From Streptomyces griseus (GTDB lineage Bacteria > Actinomycetota > Actinomycetes > Streptomycetales > Streptomycetaceae): a stretch of DNA of 64,000 nt. The position numbers and the translations under genes were made by a program. The stretch's first letter is position 1; every line of letters begins with the position of its first letter. The stretch covers positions 124,001-188,000 of the forward strand of contig NZ_UAVD01000033.1 of the NCBI RefSeq assembly GCF_900460065.1, in the 5' to 3' direction. Under the pieces are notes generated by a model. It made no database searches. It was not told where the DNA came from and saw only the letters and a program-made list of their open reading frames with translations. This document shows positions 35,787-44,681 of this stretch, piece after piece.

Positions 35787-36361
35787 GATGTACCGCGTCC
35801 CTTCACCAGATGGCTGTTGCTGTGCTCATGCCCCGACGAACCGTCCGCGAGGAGGACGTCGAAGAGACCGCGGGCCTCGACCAGTGCCTCCCGCATCTCC
35901 TCGGTGCTCACATCACCGCGACGGGCGGCGTGCACCCGGCGGTAGCCGTCGACGTGCGCGGCGTGGTGCACGGAGATCGCGTCCGTACGGTCCCGGAAGT
36001 CCTCGCCGCCCGGGAAGCCGCGCTCGCGCGACAGATCGGCCAGCAGCGCGTCGGCTTCGGTGAGCGACCGCTCCGGCGATTCCACGAACAGCTCCTGGGC
36101 GCTCGCCCAGCGGGCGGCGTACCGTGCGCGCGCCTCCTCGGTCAGCGGGCGCACGTCGAGGTGCCCGTGCCGCTTCACCCGCTCGCCGAGCTCCTGCTCG
36201 GCCGCCGCGGTGTCCCCGCCGTGCCGGGCGACCACACGGTCGTACTCCGGCCCGAAGCGGCCGCGCAGTCCCCTGCCGCCGGCCGTACGTCCACGCAGGA
36301 GGAAGAACGCGGCGACGGCCGCCACGGCGACCACGGCGATGATGATGATCGCTGTCGTCAT
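35783..36361 (-). CDS. Hypothetical membrane-anchored helical protein
   Basis: A 192-residue protein with one N-terminal membrane segment (residues 3-22, TAIIIIAVVAVAAVAAFFLL), a basic Gly/Arg linker, then a helical cytoplasmic domain. The core RYAARWASAQELFVESPERSLTEADALLADLSRERGF parallels the downstream protein. The C-terminus holds a helix (VSTEEMREALVEARGLFDVLL) seen in many streptomycete proteins of this type. Function unknown; scaffold or stress role is only a guess. The ATG at 36361 follows GGGGGAGGTAGCC. Confidence 0.72.
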   Translation of the reverse strand: MTTAIIIIAVVAVAAVAAFFLLRGRTAGGRGLRGRFGPEYDRVVARHGGDTAAAEQELGERVKRHGHLDVRPLTEEARARYAARWASAQELFVESPERSLTEADALLADLSRERGFPGGEDFRDRTDAISVHHAAHVDGYRRVHAARRGDVSTEEMREALVEARGLFDVLLADGSSGHEHSNSHLVKGRGTS

Positions 36362-36579
36362 GGCTACCTCCCCCGACGCTCATCGGCCGGTACACAGCTC
36401 TGCTGTCGCACAGTGGTCAACCCCTCTCGGTCCGAGCCCGGCCGACCGCCGGGCGATGCACAGGAGGTCGTGTACCCCCGGATTCCCGTTCGAGGCAGCG
36501 GTCTCCGCCGGAAGGGCTCCGGGCGGCGCCCCCTGTAGGGTGAAGGCGTCGGATCCGCGGCAGGTCGGAGGGGTGTGCG

Positions 36580-36984
36580 ATGACGGAGCGCAAACCACCG
36601 GGAGTCAGTTTCGAGTCCTGGGTCGACCGGCAGATCCACGAGGCGGAGCAACGCGGCGACTTCTCCGCGCTCCCGGGCTTCGGCAAGCCGATCGCCGGCC
36701 TTGAACGCCCGTACGACGACGCCTGGTGGATCAAGCAGAAGATGCAGCGGGAGGGCGTGTCGATGCTGCCGCCCGCGCTGGCCCTGCGCAAAGAGGCGGA
36801 GGACGTCCCCGCCGCGGTGGCCGCGGCCCGCACCGAGTCCGAGGTGCGGCGCATCCTGACCGAGGTGAACGAGAAGATCGAGCGGGCGATCCGCAGGCCT
36901 CCCGAGGGGCCGCCGCTGCGGCTGACCCCCTTCGACGTGGACGGGACCGTCCGCCGCTGGCGCGAGGAGCGCCACCCGGCCTGA
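36580..36984 (+). CDS. DUF1992 (DnaJ-homologue C28-like) protein
   Basis: A 134-residue protein of the DUF1992 family. The hallmark is WVDRQIHEAEQRGDFSALPGFGKPI (about 14-38), followed by the long helix that continues to the C-terminus. Human DNAJC28 carries the same domain, and its biochemical role is not settled. The ATG at 36580 follows GGTCGGAGGGG. Confidence 0.92.
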   Translation: MTERKPPGVSFESWVDRQIHEAEQRGDFSALPGFGKPIAGLERPYDDAWWIKQKMQREGVSMLPPALALRKEAEDVPAAVAAARTESEVRRILTEVNEKIERAIRRPPEGPPLRLTPFDVDGTVRRWREERHPA

Positions 36985-37014
36985 AGCCGCCACCCGGTGC
37001 CGCATACTCGTCGC

Positions 37015-37512
37015 ATGGGATCAGGCGGGGCGGGACGGCGGCGCGGGCGGGCCCCGCGGCGTGCCGACGTGACGGTCCGCCGGGCCGCGGCGGGCGACGC
37101 CGGACGGCTGACCCGGCTCGTACGCACCTCGGGCGCGTACGAGGGTCCGTACGCCCCGATGGTCGAGGGCTACCGGGTCGGGCCGGACTACATCGAGGCA
37201 CACCGGGTCTTCGTCGCCGAGGACGGCGGTACGGGCCGGATCCTCGGCTTCTACGCGCTGCTCCTCGACCCGCCGGAACTGGACCTGATGTTCGTCGCCG
37301 ACTCGGCCCAGGGGCTCGGCGTCGGCCGACGACTCGCCGCCCATCTGCGCGAGGAGGCCGAGATCGCCGGGGTCACGAGCGTCCGGATCGTCTCCCACCC
37401 GCCCGCCGAGGGCTTCTACCGGAGCATCGGCGCCGAAGCCGTCGGCACGGTGCGTGCCGACCCCCCGAGCGTGATGTGGGATCGCCCCGAGCTTCTCCTC
37501 CGCATCGGCTGA
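37015..37512 (+). CDS. GNAT-family N-acetyltransferase
   Basis: A 165-residue acetyltransferase. The fold signature DLMFVADSAQGLGVGRRLAAHLREEA contains the acetyl-CoA pyrophosphate loop (Q/RxxGxG/A), and the C-terminal HPPAEGFYRSIGAEAVG motif is typical. The substrate is unknown. No ribosome site precedes the ATG at 37015; CATACT lies 7 bases upstream, so the transcript may be leaderless. A GTG at 36997 is an alternative start. Confidence 0.87.
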   Translation: MGSGGAGRRRGRAPRRADVTVRRAAAGDAGRLTRLVRTSGAYEGPYAPMVEGYRVGPDYIEAHRVFVAEDGGTGRILGFYALLLDPPELDLMFVADSAQGLGVGRRLAAHLREEAEIAGVTSVRIVSHPPAEGFYRSIGAEAVGTVRADPPSVMWDRPELLLRIG

Positions 37513-37530
37513 GGCGTCCCGCCGGTCATG

Positions 37531-37567
37531 ACCGGAGCCCGGCAGCGGTGCGCGGCCGGGCTCCGGT
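37531..37567. terminator. Terminator between converging genes
   Basis: A 13-base perfect stem (ACCGGAGCCCGGC and its complement) with an 11-base loop, between the GNAT and VOC genes. Confidence 0.75.
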
Positions 37568-37588
37568 ACGGGGTGCCTCAGGGGTCGG

Positions 37589-37969
37589 TCAGCCGCCGTA
37601 CGGGCGGGTGATCAGCTCCATGCCATGGCCGCTCGGATCGGGGAAGTACACGCCCCGTCCGCCGTCGTTGTGGTTGATCTCCCCGGGAATCCTCTGATGG
37701 GGATCGGCGAAGAAATCGATCCCCAGGGCCTGGATCCTCGCGAAAGCGACGTCGAACTCCGCCTCCGAGATGAGGAAGGCGTAGTGCTGCGGAGTGATCG
37801 AAGCGGCGGGAATCGTCGCGAAATCCAGCGTGACGTTGTTCGCGAGGACGACCGGAATGAACGGCCCCCACTCCTCGCCGACCGTCAGATCCAGCAGATC
37901 CGCGAAGAATTCGGCGGACGCGCGATTGTCCTTGCAATGGACGATGGTGTGGTTCAACTCGACTGACAC
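37589..37969 (-). CDS. VOC (glyoxalase/bleomycin-resistance) family protein
   Basis: A 126-residue single-domain vicinal-oxygen-chelate protein. It opens with LNHTIVHCKDNRASAEFFADLLDL and closes with GGRGVYFPDPSGHGMELITRPYG, which supplies the usual metal ligand pattern (His at start, Glu near the end). It probably works as a dimer. Whether it is an enzyme or a drug-binding protein cannot be told. Base use is less GC-rich than its neighbours in places (TCGCGAAAGCGACGTCG, AACGTCACG). Confidence 0.9.
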   Translation of the reverse strand: MSVELNHTIVHCKDNRASAEFFADLLDLTVGEEWGPFIPVVLANNVTLDFATIPAASITPQHYAFLISEAEFDVAFARIQALGIDFFADPHQRIPGEINHNDGGRGVYFPDPSGHGMELITRPYGG

Positions 37970-38175
37970 GGTGGAATGCCTCCAACGGGCATCTCACGGG
38001 CTACCTCCACGCCTCACCCGGCCGGTGACCGACGCGCGATGCCTTGCGGTGATCCTAGGCGTGCCACGCGGCCAGGTCGAGCGTGTTCGGAATGCCCCCG
38101 TGCCGCCGGGGCACTTGTAGTCCCGGATCGAACGTGTGTCTAGCGCCCGGTCGGGTCGAGACGAGGAGAACACCG

Positions 38176-38718
38176 ATGACGGAGCCCCGGGGCAGAGGCC
38201 GGGAGGAGACCCATGAGGAGCGGGCCGACCGACAGTGGTCCGAACTCCTCCAGGAACTGCGCGTCGCCCAGACCGGAGTGCAGATCCTGTTCGGCTTCCT
38301 GCTCGCGGTGGTCTTCCAGTCGCGGTTCGAGGACCTGGGGGACATCGACCGGGACATCTATGTGGTGACCGTGATGCTGGGCTCCGCCACCGCCGCCGCG
38401 CTCATCGGCCCCGTCTCGTACCACCGGCTGCTGACCGGCCGCCGGATGAAGCCCGAGACGGTGATCTGGGCCTCCCGGATGACCGTCCTCGGCCTGGTGC
38501 TCCTCTTCTGCACCATGTGCTCGACGCTGCTGCTGATCCTTCGCGTGGCCCTGCACAACGAGACGGCCCTGTGGCTGGTCGGCGGGATGGCCCTGTGGTT
38601 CGTCGCCTGCTGGTTCGTCTTCCCGGTGTGGGCCCTGGCCCGGGGGCGCTCCGGCGGACGGGACACCGGGGACGAGCGAGGGGGGAAGCCGTCCGGCCGG
38701 GGGAGCGGCGCCGCCTGA
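38176..38718 (+). CDS. DUF6328 four-helix membrane protein
   Basis: A 180-residue integral membrane protein. Four hydrophobic segments (about 35-55, 65-90, 105-130 and 140-160) follow a charged N-terminus (RADRQWSELLQELRVAQTGVQILFGFLLAVVFQSRF). That opening is the hallmark of the DUF6328 family common in actinobacteria. Function unknown. The ATG at 38176 follows GAGGAGAACACCG; the reading to 38083 was rejected. It ends 6 bases from the converging VOC gene. Confidence 0.9.
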   Translation: MTEPRGRGREETHEERADRQWSELLQELRVAQTGVQILFGFLLAVVFQSRFEDLGDIDRDIYVVTVMLGSATAAALIGPVSYHRLLTGRRMKPETVIWASRMTVLGLVLLFCTMCSTLLLILRVALHNETALWLVGGMALWFVACWFVFPVWALARGRSGGRDTGDERGGKPSGRGSGAA

Positions 38719-38724
38719 GACGGG

Positions 38725-39537
38725 TCAGGCGGGGCTGCGCACGTCGGTCACCGCGAACAGCGCGCCGTCCGGATCCCGCAGGGTGACCTCGGTGCCCCCG
38801 AAGCCGGTGCGCTCCTCGACGAGGGAGCCGCCGTGCCGCCCGGCCGCGGAGACCGTCGCCGCCAGGTCCGCCACCGGGAACTGGACCTGCCAGTGCGGGC
38901 GCACCAGCGGGTCGGCCGCGGCCTCGACGGCCCCGGAGCTGATCCGGGCCAGCGGATGGCCCCCGCACCGCACGATGACCTCCTCGCCCTCGTACGCGAC
39001 CTCGCAGCTCCCCGGCCGCCCGCTGGCCCAGTCGAGCACCTCGCCGTAGAAGATCGCCGCGTCGAAGGCGTTCCGGGTCCGCAGGCGCAGCCAGGAGTGC
39101 GCGTGGTCGTCGGGGGCCGGTGGCGACGTGGAGGGTTCGGTGCGCTCCCACAGGCCGAAGGCCGCCCCGTCGCGGTCCGAGGCCAGCACCCCGCGCCCCT
39201 TGCCGAGCGTCAGCGGGCCCACGGCCACGGTCCCGCTGCGCTCCCGGACCCGGGCGGCGGCCACGTTCGCGTCCTCCACCGCGAAGTACGGCGTCCAGGC
39301 CACCGCGACCTGGAACGCCGAGGAGACGGCGAAGAGGCCGGCCACCGGGACCTGGCCGCGGTAGGCGACCGAGAAGTCGGAGCCGAGGCGGCCGGGGCGG
39401 AACGACCAGCCCAGGACCTGGGAGTAGAACCGCTCGGCGGCCTCCCGCTGCCGCGTCATGAGGGTGACCCAGCACGGTGCGGCCGGCCCCGTCAGGGGCG
39501 CCGCCGAGGAGGCCGTACGGGGGTCGCTTCCGGTCAT
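38725..39537 (-). CDS. Two-domain VOC family protein
   Basis: A 270-residue protein with two glyoxalase-like domains in tandem (about 20-130 and 145-268). The first holds WVTLMTRQREAAERFYSQVLGWSF, the second LRTRNAFDAAIFYGEVLDWAS and ends GGTEVTLRDPDGALFAVTDVRSP. Such paired VOC proteins are frequent in streptomycetes, sometimes as extradiol-type enzymes or hydroxylases, but here the substrate is unknown. The ATG at 39537 follows GGAAGGCAGTGGACC. Confidence 0.88.
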   Translation of the reverse strand: MTGSDPRTASSAAPLTGPAAPCWVTLMTRQREAAERFYSQVLGWSFRPGRLGSDFSVAYRGQVPVAGLFAVSSAFQVAVAWTPYFAVEDANVAAARVRERSGTVAVGPLTLGKGRGVLASDRDGAAFGLWERTEPSTSPPAPDDHAHSWLRLRTRNAFDAAIFYGEVLDWASGRPGSCEVAYEGEEVIVRCGGHPLARISSGAVEAAADPLVRPHWQVQFPVADLAATVSAAGRHGGSLVEERTGFGGTEVTLRDPDGALFAVTDVRSPA

Positions 39538-39634
39538 GGTCCACTGCCTTCCTCGGGGAGCGGCGTCCTGCCCGGCCGCTGCGGTCCAGCACCCAGCCTT
39601 GACCGGCCCGCCCGGTCCCGCAACGCGGGCCCGG

Positions 39635-39976
39635 TCAGCCGCGCGGCTGCTCCTCGTCGGGCGGCAGCGGACCGTTGCCGTGGTCCTTGAGCTCGTACGG
39701 GGACAGGGCGTGGCCGTCCGCGGGGAACCGGTCGGAGGCGTGCGGGTCGTGCTGTTCGACGTGGGTGCGCCCCTCCGGCTTCTGAGGCTGCTCCTCGGGC
39801 CGGGGCGGCGGTGGCTCGGCGTCGTGCTTGCGCTTGCTGAGGATGAAGCCGCCGATCAGCAGGGCGACGACGGCCAGCGCCACGATGGGCAGGACGGCCC
39901 CGAGGGCCCCCGAACTCGCCGCGTGCGGGACCCCGGCCGACACCTCGGCCGCGTTGACTGCGTTCTGAACATCCAT
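39635..39976 (-). CDS. DUF6479 small membrane protein
   Basis: A 113-residue protein with one membrane segment (about 24-46, LGAVLPIVALAVVALLIGGFILSKRK) and an acidic, Pro-rich tail ending DEEQPRG. The arrangement matches the DUF6479 family of streptomycetes. Function unknown. The start ATG at 39976 is followed upstream by an AT-rich region. Confidence 0.82.
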   Translation of the reverse strand: MDVQNAVNAAEVSAGVPHAASSGALGAVLPIVALAVVALLIGGFILSKRKHDAEPPPPRPEEQPQKPEGRTHVEQHDPHASDRFPADGHALSPYELKDHGNGPLPPDEEQPRG

Positions 39977-40205
39977 GCAATGCGCATACCCCGGGAGAAG
40001 GGCATCAGTCAGCTATTCACAGCAATTCATGTTTTATGGGTATCTCAGGGGAAACGCGTTTCAAGACCGTGGGTCAGGACCGCCCTCCTGCCCGTCCTCC
40101 GGGAGCCCAAGCCCTCTTTTCGACGCTTCCCGTGTCGCCGTCGGCCGGACGCGGGGTCAGCCTGGAGTGGTCCCCAGGGCCGGCACGTCAGCGGAAGGAG
40201 TCACG
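39977..40205. promoter_or_regulatory. Divergent promoter region
   Basis: About 230 bases between the DUF6479 gene and the small ORF at 40206. The stretch 40005-40050 is AT-rich for this genome (AGCTATTCACAGCAATTCAT, TTTTATGGGTATC) and contains GGGTAT, the -10 hexamer of sigma-B-type stress promoters, but I could not find the matching -35 at the right spacing. Confidence 0.35.
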
Positions 40206-40595
40206 GTGAACAGCACCCCCGAACAGAGCGGCGAGGATCATCCGGCGGACCGGGAGGTGGTGGTCTCGCTCAGCCGCTGCGACTCACGGGACGCGCGGAC
40301 CGTGTTCGACGTGCTCGCCACCGCCTTCGCCTCGGACCACCCGATGGGCGAGACCCCCGTGCGGGCCTCGGGCCCCCGCCCGACCGTCTGGGTCACCACC
40401 GTGGACGTGTCGCAACCGCGGGCGGCCGCCACCCCGGCCCGCCTCACCGAACCGGTCACGGTGGAGGCCCAGGGCGGCTACCGGGCCGTCGACCGGCTGC
40501 GGACCCACCTCGCCGGCGCCTTCGCGGTGAGCGTCGTCGGCACGGCCGCCGGAGACCAGGAGCAGGAGGTCAGGCTGCGGCTGGAGAGCCGCTGA
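40206..40595 (+). CDS. Hypothetical protein
   Basis: A 129-residue protein of unknown function. The core VVSLSRCDSRDARTVFDVLATAFASD, then RPTVWVTTVDVSQP and RLTEPVTVEAQGGYRAVDRLRTHLAGAFAV suggests an alpha/beta domain. No catalytic motif stands out. The GTG at 40206 follows GGAAGGAG; the longer frame to 39975 passes through the divergent promoter. It sits 60 bases before the molybdenum-dehydrogenase operon and may be its first gene. Confidence 0.65.
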   Translation: MNSTPEQSGEDHPADREVVVSLSRCDSRDARTVFDVLATAFASDHPMGETPVRASGPRPTVWVTTVDVSQPRAAATPARLTEPVTVEAQGGYRAVDRLRTHLAGAFAVSVVGTAAGDQEQEVRLRLESR

Positions 40596-40655
40596 CGGCA
40601 CGGACGACACCACGACCGGGGTGACCCACCCCGCGGCGAAGCGAAAGGCGCGCGC

Positions 40656-41225
40656 ATGGATTCCCTTGCTCTGGGGGCCGACCTCGAACCGGAACCGGTC
40701 GTCGACGAACACTCCACCGTGACCCTGCACGTCAACGGTGATCCGACGACCCTGACCGTCGACCACCGCACCACGGTCCTGGAGACGCTGCGGGAGAGCT
40801 TCGAGCTCACCGGGGCCAAGAAGGGCTGCGACCACGGCCAGTGCGGGGCCTGCACGGTCCTCGTCGACGGGCGGCGGGTCAACAGCTGCCTGCTGCTCGC
40901 CGTAGCCCAGGACGGCGCCACGATCACCACCGTGGAGGGGCTCGCCGACGGCGAGAGCCTGCACCCGGTGCAGCGGGCGTTCGTCGAGCGGGACGCCCTC
41001 CAGTGCGGCTTCTGCACCCCGGGCCAGATCTGCTCGGCCGTGGGCATGCTCCGCGAGGCCGCCGACGGACACCCCTCGCACGTCACCGGACCGGACACCG
41101 CCGCCGGACCGGCCGGTCCCGTCGCGCTCGACGCGGACGAGATCCGCGAGCGGATGAGCGGCAACCTCTGCCGGTGCGGGGCCTACCCCCGGATCGTCGA
41201 AGCCATCGAGGACGTGATCGAGTGA
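40656..41225 (+). CDS. Molybdenum dehydrogenase [2Fe-2S] subunit (PaoA/YagT-like)
   Basis: A 189-residue iron-sulfur subunit of a xanthine-oxidase-family enzyme. The plant-ferredoxin-type cluster is bound by CDHGQCGACTVLVDG and NSC; the second cluster by CGFCTPGQ and the C-terminal CRCG. An insertion (about 145-165, THVTGPDTAAGPAGPVALD in part) precedes ADEIRERMSGNLCRCGAYP, as in PaoA-type subunits. It passes electrons from the Mo site to FAD. Its stop overlaps the GTG of the FAD subunit. Confidence 0.94.
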   Translation: MDSLALGADLEPEPVVDEHSTVTLHVNGDPTTLTVDHRTTVLETLRESFELTGAKKGCDHGQCGACTVLVDGRRVNSCLLLAVAQDGATITTVEGLADGESLHPVQRAFVERDALQCGFCTPGQICSAVGMLREAADGHPSHVTGPDTAAGPAGPVALDADEIRERMSGNLCRCGAYPRIVEAIEDVIE

Positions 41226-42223
41226 AACCGTTCGGCTATGTGCGCCCCGCCTCCACCGACGAGGCCGTCCGGCTGTGCGCCGAGGGCGCCGGCGCCCGTT
41301 TCCTCGGCGGCGGCACCAACCTGGTGGACCTGATGAAACTCGGCGTGGAGACGCCCCGGGTCCTCGTCGACGTCTCCGGGCTGCCGCTGGACCGTGTGAC
41401 CCGGACGGCCGACGGCGGCCTGGGCATCGGCGCCACCGTGCGCAACAGCGACCTGGCCGCCCACCCCGAGGTGACGGAGCGCTATCCCGTGCTGTCCCAG
41501 GCGCTGCTGGCCGGGGCCTCCGGACAACTCCGCAACTCCGCCACCACCGGCGGCAACCTGCTCCAGCGCACCCGGTGCCGCTACTTCCAGGACGTCTCCA
41601 AGCCCTGCAACAAACGGCTCCCCGGCTCCGGCTGCCCCGCACGCGCGGGCACCCACCGCGACCTCGCGATCCTCGGGCACTCACCGGAGTGCGTGGCCAC
41701 CAACCCGTCCGACATGGCCGTGGCGCTGGCCGCGCTCGACGCCACCGTGGTGCTCCTGGGGCCCGAGGGCGAACGGGCCGTCCCCCTCACCGAGTTCCAC
41801 CGCCTGCCGGGGGAGAACCCCGACCAGGACACCGTGATCCGGCCTGGCGAACTGATCACCGAGGTGGTGCTCCCGCCGCCCGCGCCCGGGGCCGCCTCCC
41901 GCTACCGCAAGGCCCGCGACCGCGCCAGTTTCGCCTTCGCGCTCGTCTCCGTCGCCGCCACGCTCCGGGTGGCGGCCGGACGGGTGGAACACGTCACGCT
42001 CGCGTTCGGCGGTGTCGCCCACCGGCCGTGGCGAGCCCGCAGGGCCGAGGCCGAACTGCGCGACGCCCCGGCCACCCCCGCCGCCTTCCAGCACGCCCTG
42101 ATCGCCGAGCTCGCCGAGGCGCGTCCGCTGCGCGACAACGCGTTCAAGGTGGACCTCGCCCGTCGCCTCGCCCTCGACGTGCTCGGCGAACTCACCGAGC
42201 GGCAGCCGACCCGGACCGGCTGA
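41222..42223 (+). CDS. Molybdenum dehydrogenase FAD/[4Fe-4S] subunit (PaoB/YagS-like)
   Basis: A 333-residue FAD-binding subunit. FAD motifs are LGGGTNLVDLMKLGVE and SATTGGNLLQRTRC. The segment RCRYFQDVSKPCNKRLPGSGC, with three closely spaced cysteines, is the insertion that in E. coli PaoB binds an extra [4Fe-4S] cluster; it is absent from ordinary CoxM/XdhA flavoprotein subunits. This points to a periplasmic-type aldehyde oxidoreductase family, although no export signal is seen here. The GTG at 41222 overlaps the previous stop (GTGA). Confidence 0.93.
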   Translation: MKPFGYVRPASTDEAVRLCAEGAGARFLGGGTNLVDLMKLGVETPRVLVDVSGLPLDRVTRTADGGLGIGATVRNSDLAAHPEVTERYPVLSQALLAGASGQLRNSATTGGNLLQRTRCRYFQDVSKPCNKRLPGSGCPARAGTHRDLAILGHSPECVATNPSDMAVALAALDATVVLLGPEGERAVPLTEFHRLPGENPDQDTVIRPGELITEVVLPPPAPGAASRYRKARDRASFAFALVSVAATLRVAAGRVEHVTLAFGGVAHRPWRARRAEAELRDAPATPAAFQHALIAELAEARPLRDNAFKVDLARRLALDVLGELTERQPTRTG

Positions 42224-42374
42224 CCCGGCGGTCTCCGCCGACGCCGCCCCCCGCCGTCCCCCTGAGCCCGGTCCGGGCGGGCCGCCCCCGTCCGGACCGG
42301 ATGACCTCGCCGTCCCGGCTGCCCCGCGGACACCGGCCGCCCTCCCGCACCAACGACCCCCGAGGATCCCCGCC

Positions 42375-44474
42375 ATGACCACGCAAGCCCCGCAGTTCCC
42401 CGGTGCGCCCGTCGTCCGCAGAGAGGCCCGGGAGAAGGTCACCGGCACCGCCCGCTACGCGGCCGACCGCGCGCCCTCCGGCTGCCTGTACGCCTGGACC
42501 GTCCCGGCCGCCGTCGCGGCCGGACGCGTCACCGCCGTACGGGCCGTCGACGCCCTCGCCGTACCCGGCGTCCACACCGTCCTCACCCACGACAACGCGC
42601 CTCGCCTCCAGGAGCCCGACGACCCGATCCTCGCCGTGCTCCAGGACGACCGGGTCCCGCACCACGGCTGGCCGATCGCCCTCGTCATCGCGGAGTCCCT
42701 GGAGGCCGCCCGGACAGGGGCCGGGGAGCTCCACGTCGAGTACGCGCGCGACGAGCACGACGTGACCCTCACCGACGACCACCCCGGCCTCTACACACCC
42801 GAGGAGGCCAACGCCGGCGCACCCGCCGTCCGGGTCCGCGGCGACGCCGAACGGGCCCTGGCCGCTTCGCCCGTCCAGATCGACGCCACATACCGGATGG
42901 GCGCGCTGCACAACCACCCCATGGAGCCGCACGCCGCCACCGCCGTGTGGGCCGAGGGGCGCCTCACCGTCCACGACTCCAGCCAGGGCTCCACCAAGGT
43001 CCGCGAGAGCCTGGCCCAGGCCTTCGGCCTGGCCCCGGACGCGGTCACCGTGGTCTCCGAGCACGTCGGCGGGGGCTTCGGCTCGAAGGGCACCACCCGC
43101 CCCCAGGGGATTCTGGCCGCCATGGCCGCCCGGCACACCGGACGTCCCGTCAAGCTCGTCCTCCCCAGGGCCCAGCTCCCCGAGGTCGTCGGACACCGCG
43201 CCCCCACGATCCAGCGAGTCCGGCTCGGCGCGGACCTCGACGGCGTGCTCACCGCCGTCAGCCACGAGGTGGTCACCCAGACCTCCACCGTGAAGGAGTT
43301 CGTCGAGCAGGCCGCCGTGCCCGCCCGCGTCATGTACGCCTCGCCGAACAGCCGCACCGGCCACCGGGTGGTCGCCCTCGACGTCCCCAGCCCTTCCTGG
43401 ATGCGCGCCCCGGGGGAGGCCTCCGGGATGTACGCCCTGGAGTCCGCCATGGACGAACTGGCCTCCGCGCTCGGCCTGGACCCCGTGGAGCTGAGGCTGC
43501 GCAACGAACCGGAGACCGAACCTGACAGCGGTCTCCCCTTCAGCAGCCGCGGCCTCGCCGCCTGTCTGCGCGACGGTGCGGCCCGGTTCGGCTGGCACGA
43601 CCGCGACCCCCGCCCCGCCGCCCGCCAGGAGGGCCGCTGGCTCATCGGTACGGGCGTGGCCTCGGCGACGTACCCCGTCCTCGTCTCCCGGTCCACGGCG
43701 ACTGCCCACGCCGCCCCGGACGGCGCCCTGCGCATCCGGGTCAACGCCACCGACATCGGCACCGGGGCCCGCACCGTCCTGGCCCAGATCGCCGCCGACG
43801 CGCTCGGCGTCGCCCCGGAGGCCGTCCAGGTCGACATCGGCTCCACCGACCTGCCCGCCGCCCCGCTGGCCGGCGGCTCCTCCGGCACCGCCTCCTGGGG
43901 CTGGGCCGTGCACAAGGCCGCCGCCGACCTCGCCGCCCGCCTCGCCGAGCAGTCCGGGCCGCTCCCCGCCGAGGGGATCACCGCCACCGCCGACACCGAG
44001 CAGGAGACCGCCGAGGAGCCCCCGTACGCCCGGCACGCCTTCGGCGCGCACTTCGCCGAGACCGCCGTCGACGCCGTCACCGGCGAGGTGCGCGTCCGCA
44101 GACTGCTCGGCGTGTACGCCGCCGGGCGGATCCTCAACGCGCGCACCGCCCGCTCGCAGTTCACCGGCGGCATGGTGATGGGCATCGGCATGGCCCTCAC
44201 CGAGGGCTGCGGCATCGACCCCGCCTTCGGCGACTTCACCGCCAAGGACCTCGCCTCCTACCACGTGCCCGTCTGCGCCGACACCGCCGACATCCAGGCC
44301 CACTGGATCGAGGAGGACGACCGCCACCTCAACCCGATGGGCAGCAAGGGCATCGGCGAGATCGGGATCGTCGGCACCGCCGCCGCCATCGGCAACGCGG
44401 TCCGCCACGCCACCGGCGCCCGGCTGCGCGAACTGCCCCTCACCCCGGACACCTTGCTGCCCTACCTGCTGTGA
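42375..44474 (+). CDS. Molybdenum dehydrogenase catalytic subunit (PaoC/YagR-like)
   Basis: A 699-residue Mo-cofactor subunit that would oxidise aldehydes or related substrates. Family motifs include VGGGFGSKG (about 233-241), PTIQRVRLGAD, MRAPGEASGMYALESAMDELA, GGSSGTASWG, and the C-terminal MGSKGIGEIG whose Glu is the catalytic base. It follows the FAD subunit after 151 bases; the ATG at 42375 has CGAGGATCCCCGCC before it. The operon gives a complete three-subunit enzyme. No XdhC-type maturation gene is adjacent. Substrate unknown. Confidence 0.93.
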   Translation: MTTQAPQFPGAPVVRREAREKVTGTARYAADRAPSGCLYAWTVPAAVAAGRVTAVRAVDALAVPGVHTVLTHDNAPRLQEPDDPILAVLQDDRVPHHGWPIALVIAESLEAARTGAGELHVEYARDEHDVTLTDDHPGLYTPEEANAGAPAVRVRGDAERALAASPVQIDATYRMGALHNHPMEPHAATAVWAEGRLTVHDSSQGSTKVRESLAQAFGLAPDAVTVVSEHVGGGFGSKGTTRPQGILAAMAARHTGRPVKLVLPRAQLPEVVGHRAPTIQRVRLGADLDGVLTAVSHEVVTQTSTVKEFVEQAAVPARVMYASPNSRTGHRVVALDVPSPSWMRAPGEASGMYALESAMDELASALGLDPVELRLRNEPETEPDSGLPFSSRGLAACLRDGAARFGWHDRDPRPAARQEGRWLIGTGVASATYPVLVSRSTATAHAAPDGALRIRVNATDIGTGARTVLAQIAADALGVAPEAVQVDIGSTDLPAAPLAGGSSGTASWGWAVHKAAADLAARLAEQSGPLPAEGITATADTEQETAEEPPYARHAFGAHFAETAVDAVTGEVRVRRLLGVYAAGRILNARTARSQFTGGMVMGIGMALTEGCGIDPAFGDFTAKDLASYHVPVCADTADIQAHWIEEDDRHLNPMGSKGIGEIGIVGTAAAIGNAVRHATGARLRELPLTPDTLLPYLL

Positions 44475-44617
44475 CCCACCGGCGCCCGGACACCGCGCCC
44501 GGACACCTCTCCCACCAGCAAGGAAGGGCCAGCTGTTGCGCGTCCGGCGTACCCGGCGCACCCTGATGAGTGACCCAGAAGTGATCAGTGCTCACGATCC
44601 GTGTCCGGGGGTCGCTC

Positions 44618-44648
44618 GTACGACGGGGTGAAAGTACGACGGGGTGAA
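44618..44648. repeat. Tandem direct repeat upstream of the anti-sigma-type gene
   Basis: GTACGACGGGGTGAA occurs at 44618-44632 and again at 44634-44648, separated by one base, 34 bases before the next start codon. It may be a regulator site. Confidence 0.6.
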
Positions 44649-44681
44649 GGCGCGTGGGCCTCGTGGTGAGGAGCCTCGACG

